Assembly: GCA_037441125.1 (NCBI GenBank) | Contig: JBBIST010000019.1 | Span: 1 to 42,097, forward strand | Length of the DNA stretch: 42,097 nucleotides | Origin: JALHMQ01 sp037441125 | GTDB taxonomy: Bacteria > Pseudomonadota > Gammaproteobacteria > Burkholderiales > Burkholderiaceae_F | Direction of reading: 5' to 3' | Part shown: positions 1 through 6,591 of the stretch, one piece after another | Position numbering within the stretch: position 1 is the first letter of the stretch | How the letters are laid out: each line of letters opens with the position of its first letter | The notes under the pieces: model-generated | Told to the model about the DNA's origin: nothing | The model's input: the letters and a program-made list of their open reading frames with translations, nothing else | Databases searched by the model: none | Position numbers and translations under genes: made by a program

Positions 1-75
1 GCCAGCTCGACGGCGCGCACGCGGCCGATCGCCGCGGCGCGCAGCCGGCGGCGCAACCATGGGCGGGGCGGGCCG

Positions 76-1287
76 ATGCGAGTCGCCGGCGAACTGATCC
101 TCAAGCCCGGCAAGGAGCGCTCGCTGCGGCGCCGCCATCCGTGGGTGTACGACACCGCGATTGCGCGCGTGCAGGGCAGGCCCGACAGCGGTGCGCTGGT
201 GGCGGTGCGCGGCGCCGACGGCGACTGGCTGGCGTGGGCCGCCTACGCGCCGGCTTCGACCCTGCGCGCGCGCTGCTGGAGCTTCGTCGAGAGCGAGGCG
301 ATCGACTCCGGTTGGCTGGCGGCGCGCGTGCGCGAGGCGGTGGTGCGACGCGCGCACCTGCGGGCGCAAAGCGACGCGCTGCGCCTGGTGTTCGGCGAGG
401 CCGACCGGCTGCCGGGGCTGGTGGTCGATCGCTACGCCGATCAACTGGTGGTGCAGTTTCAGGCGGCCGGGGTCGACGCGCAGCGCCAGGCGCTGCTCGA
501 GGCGCTCGCCGCCGCCACCGGCTGCGAGCGCATCTACGAGCGCTCCGACAGCGCCACGCGCCAGCGCGAGGGACTGGCCGCCGCCCAGGGCGTGCTGCGC
601 GGTGCCGAGCCGCCGGCGCGCATCACGGTGCACGAGCACGGCATCGGCTACGGCGTCGACGTGCGCCGCGGCCACAAGACCGGCTTCTACATCGACCAGC
701 GCGACAACCGCGCGCTGGCGCGCGCTCTGGCGCAGCGCCTGGCCGCCGCCGGCCGCGCGCCGCGTGCCCTGAACTGCTTCTGCTACACGGGCGGTTTTTC
801 GCTGGCGCTGGCCGCCGGCGGCGCCGCCTCGGTGCTGTCGATCGACAGCTCGGCCGAGGCGCTGGCGCTGGCCGCCGACAACGGTGCGGCCAATGGCCAG
901 GCGGGCGTGCACGAGTGGCGCGCAGCCGACGTGTTCGAGGCGCTGCGCGCACTGCGCACCGAGCCGCGGCCGCCGTTCGACCTGATCGTGCTCGATCCGC
1001 CCAAGTTCGCCTCGACCCACCAGCACGTGGCGCGCGCGGCGCGCGCCTACAAGGACATCGCGCTCAACGCGCTGCGACTGCTCGCGCCCGGCGGCTATCT
1101 TCTGACCTTCTCCTGCTCGGGCGCGATCGACGTCGACCTGTTCCAGAAGATCGCCGCCGGCGCAGTGATCGATGCCGGGGTCGACTGCCAGATGCTGACG
1201 CGCCTGGCGGCAGGCGCCGACCACCCGATGCTGATGACCCATCCTGAAGGCGAGTACCTGAAGGGCCTGCTGCTGCAGCGGCTGTGA
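76..1287 (+). CDS. rlmI: 23S rRNA (cytosine-C5) methyltransferase, RlmI family
   Basis: SAM-dependent methyltransferase of the RlmI/RlmK-L class, expected to make m5C in 23S rRNA in the cytoplasm. The 403 residues match the family length (E. coli RlmI is just under 400). An N-terminal PUA-type domain (about residues 1-80, beginning LILKPGKERSLRRRHPWVY) is followed by the Rossmann methyltransferase domain. Motif I is near residue 233 (NCFCYTGGFS), the acidic SAM-ribose contact is in SIDSS, motif IV is VLDPPKFAS near residue 302, and the motif VI cysteine lies in TFSCSG near residue 347. The ATG at 76 is the first start that gives the usual N-terminus; the frame stays open upstream to the window edge, so a slightly longer form cannot be excluded. 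RlmI is the best subfamily guess; the substrate base is inferred from homology only. Confidence 0.9.
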   Translation: MRVAGELILKPGKERSLRRRHPWVYDTAIARVQGRPDSGALVAVRGADGDWLAWAAYAPASTLRARCWSFVESEAIDSGWLAARVREAVVRRAHLRAQSDALRLVFGEADRLPGLVVDRYADQLVVQFQAAGVDAQRQALLEALAAATGCERIYERSDSATRQREGLAAAQGVLRGAEPPARITVHEHGIGYGVDVRRGHKTGFYIDQRDNRALARALAQRLAAAGRAPRALNCFCYTGGFSLALAAGGAASVLSIDSSAEALALAADNGAANGQAGVHEWRAADVFEALRALRTEPRPPFDLIVLDPPKFASTHQHVARAARAYKDIALNALRLLAPGGYLLTFSCSGAIDVDLFQKIAAGAVIDAGVDCQMLTRLAAGADHPMLMTHPEGEYLKGLLLQRL

Positions 1288-1391
1288 GCGGCTGCCGCGT
1301 TTGCGTGGCTTGAAGCGCGCGCGGCCGACCCGAGATCGGCTGCCGGGCGGGGCTGAACGACCTCAGGCCCGGCCGCGGCGCTGCGGCGGGC

Positions 1392-1430
1392 GCAGCGATC
1401 GCTGCTGGCGCGGCGGATAGAATCCGCCGC
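1392..1430 (+). promoter_or_regulatory. Two adjacent palindromes over a putative cobW promoter
   Basis: A perfect 14-bp palindrome (GCAGCGATCGCTGC, 1392-1405) is followed by an inverted repeat with 9-bp arms and a 3-base spacer (GCGGCGGAT, AGA, ATCCGCCGC; 1410-1430). The second repeat contains TAGAAT (1418-1423), a plausible sigma-70 -10 box, and the first palindrome sits where the -35 would be. This layout fits an operator over a promoter for the cobW-dksA genes starting at 1477. It does not resemble the AT-rich Zur box. The regulator is unknown, and palindromes are easily formed in GC-rich DNA. Confidence 0.4.
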
Positions 1431-1476
1431 CGAACGCAGCCGGCAGGCACCGTTCGCATCGGCCAGGAGCCAGATC

Positions 1477-2574
1477 ATGCAGGCGCAAGAGCGACTTGTC
1501 CCGGTCACCGTGCTGACCGGCTTTCTCGGCGCGGGCAAGACCACGCTGCTCAATCGCATCCTGCGCGAGCCGCACGGCCAGCGCATCGCGGTGATCGAAA
1601 ACGAGTTCGGGCCCGAAGGCATCGACAACGAACTGCTGGTGAGCGAGACCAGCGAGCAGATCGTCGAGATGAACAACGGCTGCATCTGCTGCACCGTGCG
1701 CGGCGACCTGGCGCGCATCCTGAACGAGCTGCGCGAAAAGCGCGAGCGCAAGGCGCTCGCCTTCGACCGCGTGATCATCGAGACCACCGGCATGGCCAAC
1801 CCGGGGCCGGTGGCGCAGACCTTCTTCGCCGACGAGGGTGTCGCCGACTACTACCTGCTCGACGCCGTGGTCACCGTGGTCGATGCCAAGCACGGCCACG
1901 GCACGCTCGATGCGCAGCCGGAGGCGCAAAGCCAGGTCGGCTTCGCCGACCGGATCCTGCTCAGCAAGACCGACCTGGCGGCGCCGGGCGAAGTGCAGTC
2001 GCTGCGCGAGCGGCTGCTGCGCATGAATCCGCGCGCGCCGATCGTGCAAGTGCACATGGGCCAGGTGCCGCTCAAGGAAGTGCTCGATCTGCGCGGCTTC
2101 AACCTGAACGCGATTCTCGAGATCGACCCCGACTTTCTCGCCGCCGAACATCCGGATGCCGCCCGTTCGCGCCGCGCCGCGGAGACCTCGCACGACGCCC
2201 ATGACGGCTGCGACCACGATCACGGCCACTGTGAACACGACCACGACCACGCGCATCACCACCATGCGCACGACGACGCGATCAAGGCCTTCGTGTTTCA
2301 GTCGCGCAAGCCCTTCGATCCGGCCAAGCTCGAGGACTATCTCGCTGCGCTGACGCAGGTTTACGGTGCCGACATGCTTCGGTATAAAGGCGTGCTTTTC
2401 ATGGACGGCTCGAACCGGCGCATGATTCTCCAGGGCGTCCACATGCTGATGGGCGCCGATGTCGGGCGTGCCTGGGGCCAAGACGAGAAGCCGCAGTCGA
2501 AGATTGTCTTCATCGGCCGCAATCTGCCGCAGGAGGCGATACTCAAGGGGCTAGAGGCGTGCCTGGCACGCTGA
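1477..2574 (+). CDS. CobW/COG0523 family metal-chaperone GTPase
   Basis: G3E-family P-loop GTPase of the COG0523 group (CobW, YjiA, ZNG1), which deliver or buffer metal ions, commonly zinc. The 365 residues show Walker A GFLGAGKTT at 15-23, the signature metal motif CICC at 69-72, a guanine-specificity motif SKTDL near 163, a His/Asp/Cys-rich metal-binding loop at about 239-267, and the C-terminal CobW_C domain (from about 270 to the end). The ATG at 1477 is preceded by an AGGAG-type ribosome site. The next gene is a DksA with a degraded zinc site, a pairing reported for zinc-limitation responses in other proteobacteria. That suggests zinc, but nothing here proves the metal. The name cobW is avoided because cobalamin genes are absent nearby. 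Confidence 0.92.
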   Translation: MQAQERLVPVTVLTGFLGAGKTTLLNRILREPHGQRIAVIENEFGPEGIDNELLVSETSEQIVEMNNGCICCTVRGDLARILNELREKRERKALAFDRVIIETTGMANPGPVAQTFFADEGVADYYLLDAVVTVVDAKHGHGTLDAQPEAQSQVGFADRILLSKTDLAAPGEVQSLRERLLRMNPRAPIVQVHMGQVPLKEVLDLRGFNLNAILEIDPDFLAAEHPDAARSRRAAETSHDAHDGCDHDHGHCEHDHDHAHHHHAHDDAIKAFVFQSRKPFDPAKLEDYLAALTQVYGADMLRYKGVLFMDGSNRRMILQGVHMLMGADVGRAWGQDEKPQSKIVFIGRNLPQEAILKGLEACLAR

Positions 2575-2621
2575 CCGCTGTGCCTCGCAGGGCGCGGTTC
2601 GCACAGGGGGACGAGGGTCAG

Positions 2622-3536
2622 ATGGCAGTCAAGAGCAAGACCAGCGTGAAGAAGGCAGCCGGCAAGGCGGGCGCGGCCAGGCCCGCAGCCGCACCGGCCA
2701 AGGGCGCTAAACCATCGGCGCGACCGGCCAAGCCCGCGGCCAAAGCAGCCAAGCCTGCTGCGAAGCCGAAGAAGGCGACACCGAAGCCCGCGGTCAAGCC
2801 GGCCGCCAAACAGGTCGTCAAGCCGGCAGCGAAGCCGGCGGTCAAGGCGGCGCGGCCGCAGCCGCAGCCGTCCAAGGCTGAGGCGGCCGGCAAGAAGCCG
2901 GCGCCGAAGGCCGCTGCCGTACCGCCGAAGCGCGCGCCGATCGCTGCCGGCGCGCGTCCGATCGCCGTCGTGCCGGCACGAGCGCCGCAGGCGCCGATGC
3001 CGGCACCGCGTCCGGTCGCCCCGAAGACACCGGCGCCGGTGTCGAGCAAGGACGTGGCCGCCGCGCACGAGTACTTGTTGAGTCGTTCCGCCATTCGAAG
3101 CGAAGCCGCTGTGATCGTCAACGGAAAACCGCTCCTGACCGAGGAGCGCCTGCTCAAGATGCCCGACTCGGCCTACATGAACGCCGAGCAGCTCGCCTTC
3201 TTCAAACACCGGCTGCAGCAGATGGAGCGCGAGCTGGTCGCCAACGCCGACGAAACGACCGAGCACCTGCGCGAGACCGTGATCGTCCCCGATCCCGCCG
3301 ACCGCGCCACGATCGAGGAAGAGCACGCGCTCGAGCTGCGCACGCGCGATCGCGAGCGCAAGCTGCTTAAGAAGGTGCAGCAGGCGCTGGCGCGGATCGA
3401 CGCCGGCGACTACGGCTATTGCGAGGAAACCGGCGAGCCGATCGGCATCCCGCGCCTGCTGGCGCGGCCGACGGCGACCCTGTCGCTCGAAGCGCAGCAG
3501 AGGCGCGAGTTGAAGCAAAAACTCTACGGCGACTGA
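2622..3536 (+). CDS. dksA: DksA-family RNA polymerase-binding factor with long Lys/Ala/Pro-rich N-terminal tail
   Basis: DksA binds the secondary channel of RNA polymerase and acts with ppGpp in the stringent response. Residues from about 180 to 304 are the DksA core: MNAEQLAFFKHRL begins the coiled coil, the tip has DPADRA (D224, D227, A229), matching the functional tip of E. coli DksA, and the C-terminal globule follows. The zinc site is mostly lost: the four cysteine positions read C267, T270, S288, A291 (CxxT...SxxA), the pattern of zinc-independent DksA proteins. Before the core lie about 140 residues dominated by Lys, Ala and Pro in PAKA/KPAAK-like units, resembling histone H1-like bacterial tails. 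The ATG at 2622 has a GGGGGACGAGGG ribosome site; an in-frame ATG at 2559 overlapping the cobW end would add 21 residues and is less likely. Confidence 0.92.
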   Translation: MAVKSKTSVKKAAGKAGAARPAAAPAKGAKPSARPAKPAAKAAKPAAKPKKATPKPAVKPAAKQVVKPAAKPAVKAARPQPQPSKAEAAGKKPAPKAAAVPPKRAPIAAGARPIAVVPARAPQAPMPAPRPVAPKTPAPVSSKDVAAAHEYLLSRSAIRSEAAVIVNGKPLLTEERLLKMPDSAYMNAEQLAFFKHRLQQMERELVANADETTEHLRETVIVPDPADRATIEEEHALELRTRDRERKLLKKVQQALARIDAGDYGYCEETGEPIGIPRLLARPTATLSLEAQQRRELKQKLYGD

Positions 3537-3573
3537 CGCTGCGCGTCAGCCGCCGAGCGGCATCATGAGGACG

Positions 3574-3603
3574 CAGAGGGGACCCGCTGCGCGGTCCCCT
3601 CTG
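3574..3603 (+). terminator. Strong hairpin after dksA, candidate terminator
   Basis: Perfect 11-bp stem (CAGAGGGGACC pairing with GGTCCCCTCTG) with an 8-base loop, 37 bases beyond the dksA stop. No T-run follows on either strand, so it is not a classical intrinsic terminator; it could protect a 3' end or assist termination. It separates cobW-dksA from the ABC genes. Confidence 0.45.
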
Positions 3604-3714
3604 GACTCCCCCCGCTGGGCCGTGTCAACGCTCTTGGTGGTGCTGCGATCGCCGGCGCGTGCTTGAACCGCCGCTGCCAGGTCCGGTCTACTTGCTGCTT
3701 CGCCGAGACCTGCC

Positions 3715-4344
3715 GTGCTCTCCGTTCGCTCGCTCGTCCACCGCTACTCAGACCAGACCGTGCTGCGGCTCGAGGCGCTCGAGCTCGCGCCGGGCGAACA
3801 TTGCGCGCTGCTCGGCGTCTCGGGCTCGGGCAAGACGACGCTGCTGCACATCCTGGCCGGGATCCTGCCGCCGTCGGCCGGTCGCGTCTTGCTCGACGGC
3901 GAAGAGTTGTACGCGCCGGGCCGCGACGACCGCTGGCGCGCGCAGCGCATCGGCGTCGTGCCGCAGAAGCTGCACCTGATCGAGTGCCTGAGCGCGCGCG
4001 ACAACGTGCGCCTGGCGCAATCGCTGGTCGGCCGCACCGACGACGCGGCCGCCGATGCCGCGCTGGCCGCGCTTGGCCTCGAGGCGCAGCGGCAGCGGCG
4101 GCCGTCGCGACTGTCGCTCGGCCAGCAGCAACGGGTGGCGATCGCGCGTGCGGTGGTCAACCGGCCGCGGCTGCTGCTTGCTGACGAGCCGACCTCGGCC
4201 CTCGACGACGGCCATGCGCGCGCGGCGATCGACCTGTTGCTTCAGGCAGCTCGCACCTGCGGCGCGCTGCTTCTGGTGGCCACGCACGACGCGCGCATCC
4301 GCGGCGGCTGCGCGCGCGAGGTACATCTGGCGGCACCGACATGA
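3715..4344 (+). CDS. ABC transporter ATP-binding protein, LolD/MacB-type
   Basis: ATPase subunit of an ABC system of the type paired with FtsX-fold permeases. The 209 residues have every catalytic motif: Walker A GVSGSGKT (34-41), a PQK Q-loop in GVVPQKLHL, the signature LSLGQ at about 133-137, Walker B LLLADEPTS with D157-E158, and the switch histidine H191 in ATHDA. The start is GTG at 3715; the ribosome site is weak. The stop overlaps an ATG (ATGA at 4341-4344) that opens the first of two short repeat-encoded frames leading to the permease at 4465. The permease and a secreted DUF3299 protein follow on the same strand, so the three probably work together. The substrate cannot be read from the ATPase; relatives move lipoproteins or peptides, or couple to periplasmic proteins mechanically. 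Confidence 0.9.
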   Translation: MLSVRSLVHRYSDQTVLRLEALELAPGEHCALLGVSGSGKTTLLHILAGILPPSAGRVLLDGEELYAPGRDDRWRAQRIGVVPQKLHLIECLSARDNVRLAQSLVGRTDDAAADAALAALGLEAQRQRRPSRLSLGQQQRVAIARAVVNRPRLLLADEPTSALDDGHARAAIDLLLQAARTCGALLLVATHDARIRGGCAREVHLAAPT

Positions 4345-4464
4345 GTGCGCCCGGCCGCTCCGTAGCACTCATCCCGCAGCGCGCAGCGCGGAGGGTAGTC
4401 CAGTGAGCGTGCGCGGCGCGTCCTTTGCGCTCATCGCCCCGCGCGCGGCGCACAGGGCGATCGC
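4341..4464 (+). repeat. Tandem pair of 62-bp imperfect direct repeats with stop-start chained mini-ORFs
   Basis: Units 4341-4402 and 4403-4464 align without gaps at 41 of 62 positions. Each starts at a start/stop overlap: ATGA 4341-4344 (ATPase stop), GTGA 4403-4406 and ATGA 4465-4468 (permease start), exactly 62 bp apart. Each unit opens a 21-codon frame with the shared pattern M-S-x-x-G-x-S-x-A-L-I-x-x-R-A-A-x-R. The frames end on the TGA that overlaps the next start. They may be translated only to couple ATPase and permease translation; real peptides are not demonstrated. Confidence 0.6.
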
Positions 4465-5664
4465 ATGAACGCGCTGCGCTTCGTGCTCGCCCAGCTCGGA
4501 CGCAGGCCGCTGCAGACCGTGCTGTCGGTGCTCCTGCTGGCGCTGGGCGTGGCGACACTGGTGTTCGTGCTGGTCGTGCACAGCCAGTTCGCGCGCGGCC
4601 TCACGCGCGACGCCCAGGGCATCGATCTCGTGGTCGGCGCCAAGGGTTCGCCGCTGCAGCTTGTCCTGTCGGCCGTCTACCACGTCGACATTCCTACCGG
4701 CAACGTGCCGCTGGCCGCGGTCGAGCAGGTGCGCGCGCATCGCCTGGTGCGCTCGGCGATCCCGATCTCGCTCGGCGACAACTATCGCGGCTTTCGCATT
4801 GTCGGCAGCGAGCCGGCTCTGATCGAGCACTACGGCGGCCGGCTCGAGCGCGGCGCGCTGTGGCAGGGGCGCATGCAGGCGGTGGTTGGTGCCGAGGTGG
4901 CGCGCGCCACCGGCCTGGACCTCGGCCGCGGGTTTTTCGGCGCGCACGGGCTCGCGCCCGATGGTCCGGTGCACGACGACGCCGAGTACCGCGTGGTCGG
5001 CGTGCTGGCGGCCACCGGCACCGTGCTCGACCGGCTGGTGCTGACCGACCTCGACAGCGTCTGGTATGTGCACGAGGGCTACATCAAGGACCCGGAGGAA
5101 CTGCGCATCCTTCAGGCCGAGCGCGAGGTCACGGCGATCCTGGTCGGCTACGCCTCGCCGCTGGCGGCGGCGATTCTGCCGCGCCAGATCAACGCCGAGC
5201 CGCGCCTGATGGCGGCGGTGCCGGCGAACGAGGTCGCGCGGCTGTTCGCGGTGGTCGGCGTCGGCATCGACGCCCTGCGCGCGTTCGCCGCGATCCTGCT
5301 GCTGTCGGCGCTGCTGGCGCTGTTCGTGGCGCTCACCAACGCGCTCGAGGAGCGGCGCTACGACATCGCCGTGCTGCGCCTGCTCGGCGCCAGCCGGCGC
5401 CGGGTGGCGGCGTTGCTGCTGCTGGAGGCGTGGCTGCTGGCGGCGGCGGCGATCGGACTCGGCGCTTTGCTCGCGGCCGGCGCGCTCGCGGCCGTGGGCC
5501 AGGCGCTGGCGCAGGCGCGTTCGTTTGCGCTGGCGCCGCTTGCCTGGCCGGTCGAGGTGGGATGGGTGCTGGCCCTGGCGCTGGCGGTGGCCACCGCCGC
5601 GGCTGTGCTGCCCGCGTGGCGCGCCAGCCGGATGCAGGTGCACCAGGCGCTGGCTCAGGGTTGA
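4465..5664 (+). CDS. ABC transporter permease, FtsX/MacB fold
   Basis: Inner-membrane permease of the FtsX-like superfamily, partner of the ATPase at 3715. The 399 residues have the typical four-helix plan: one N-terminal membrane helix (about residues 15-38, rich in L/V/A), a large periplasmic MacB-core-like domain (about 40-265), and three C-terminal helices. The first two of these flank the conserved cytoplasmic loop ALEERRYDIAVLRLLGASRRR, which resembles the coupling loop that contacts the ATPase. The ATG at 4465 overlaps the stop of the second repeat frame (ATGA), implying coupled translation. The secreted DUF3299 protein starts 44 bp after the stop. Similar ATPase-permease-DUF3299 sets occur in metal-regulated loci of other proteobacteria (from memory: the zrg genes of Vibrio), so a zinc-related role is possible but inferred. 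Confidence 0.9.
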   Translation: MNALRFVLAQLGRRPLQTVLSVLLLALGVATLVFVLVVHSQFARGLTRDAQGIDLVVGAKGSPLQLVLSAVYHVDIPTGNVPLAAVEQVRAHRLVRSAIPISLGDNYRGFRIVGSEPALIEHYGGRLERGALWQGRMQAVVGAEVARATGLDLGRGFFGAHGLAPDGPVHDDAEYRVVGVLAATGTVLDRLVLTDLDSVWYVHEGYIKDPEELRILQAEREVTAILVGYASPLAAAILPRQINAEPRLMAAVPANEVARLFAVVGVGIDALRAFAAILLLSALLALFVALTNALEERRYDIAVLRLLGASRRRVAALLLLEAWLLAAAAIGLGALLAAGALAAVGQALAQARSFALAPLAWPVEVGWVLALALAVATAAAVLPAWRASRMQVHQALAQG

Positions 5665-5708
5665 TGCTCGCTGCCGCGGCGGCGAGCGCTTTTGCTACCC
5701 TCACGCGC

Positions 5709-6236
5709 ATGCACTCGACTGCGGCACTGCACTGGCGGGCGCTCGGCGCGGCGCTGCTGTTCGTCTGCGCTGCCGCGGTGGCGTCGGCGCAGACACCGGC
5801 CGCCGGCCAGGCGAGCAATTCGCTCGGCCTGCCGATCGATCCGGCACTGCTCAATACGCTGCCCGAGATCAAGGGCGTGGTGTCGTGGAACACGCTGGCG
5901 CAGGTCAAGTCGCGCACCGAAGGCCGGCGCGTGGTGCCGGAGTTCGCTGCGGCGGTGCGCGCGCTGCATCAGCAGGAAGTCAGGTTGCAGGGCTTCATGC
6001 TGCCGATCGTCACCGGCGAGCGTCACGACCACTTCCTGCTCACCATGCGGCCGCCGCACTGCCCGTTCTGCCTGTCGCTCGGTCCCGAGTACATCGTCGA
6101 GGTGCGCGCGACAGCGCCGATCCGGCACACCTTCGAGCCAATCGTCCTGAGCGGGCGCCTGAACGTGCTCAACGACGACCCCTTCGGCCTGTACTACCGG
6201 CTGACCGGCGCGCAAGTGAGCTCGACGCCCAGGTAG
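5709..6236 (+). CDS. Secreted DUF3299-family protein
   Basis: A 175-residue protein with a signal peptide: a short N-region (MHSTAALHW), a hydrophobic core and a likely cleavage site after A-S-A (before QTPAAG). The mature part shows the DUF3299 hallmarks: an LQGFMLPI motif, then a HFLL strand, and a cysteine pair in PPHCPFC. This is the family's small beta-rich fold, of unknown biochemical function. The two cysteines next to histidines could bind metal or form a disulfide in the periplasm. It is the last gene of the ABC group. Translation from the ATG at 5709 is favoured because it yields the signal peptide; the longer open frame upstream overlaps the permease gene and is a shadow. Confidence 0.82.
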   Translation: MHSTAALHWRALGAALLFVCAAAVASAQTPAAGQASNSLGLPIDPALLNTLPEIKGVVSWNTLAQVKSRTEGRRVVPEFAAAVRALHQQEVRLQGFMLPIVTGERHDHFLLTMRPPHCPFCLSLGPEYIVEVRATAPIRHTFEPIVLSGRLNVLNDDPFGLYYRLTGAQVSSTPR

Positions 6237-6591
6237 CGGGCGGTGGCGCGATTCATCTGAAAGATCGTCCCTCGCGCAGGGGAGCCCGGCGGCTGCAGGT
6301 TTGACCCAGTCGCGGCGGCTCGCGCAGCGATTGTTGTTAGACTGAATCGGCTTTCGGCGGCCGCTGCGCTGAGTCGCCGTGCAGCGGCGCCGAGGTCAAG
6401 ACGACGGATACGGCTGCGTCCGCCCGCTCAGTGGCAGGGCGCGTGAATTGCCGGCGGATTCGCCGTCAACTGGAGCGCATCGCGGGGAAGGTCGGACGTT
6501 AGCCTTCCGGGTGCGGGCGGACCGCCGGCCGGCGTGCCTGCGGTGACCCGCTCCATCGTCAACGGTGACGTCGGCTACGCGAAGGGCTTGG
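6237..6591 (+). other. 355-base gap with a weak promoter-like box
   Basis: No gene is convincing here. A TAGACT box (6338-6343) resembles the -10 elements common in this genome, but no good -35 lies 16-18 bases upstream. If used, it would give the STAS-protein gene an untranslated leader of about 240 bases. Several short GC inverted repeats are present without T-runs; none stands out as a terminator or riboswitch. Confidence 0.3.

Noticed and set aside
1..75. Divergent minus-strand gene starting at 60 (MVAPPAARRGD...)
   Set aside because: Only about 20 codons are visible, Arg/Ala-rich and without a recognisable motif; the window edge prevents a decision.
1380..1476. Zur box upstream of cobW
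   Set aside because: The palindromes there are GC-rich and do not resemble the AT-rich Zur consensus.
3574..3603. Classical intrinsic terminator after dksA
   Set aside because: The stem is strong but no T-run follows on either strand; kept only as a candidate.
4341..4468. Two 21-residue peptides as confirmed genes
   Set aside because: Starts and stops are well placed but there is no independent evidence of a product; reported as repeats and a finding instead.
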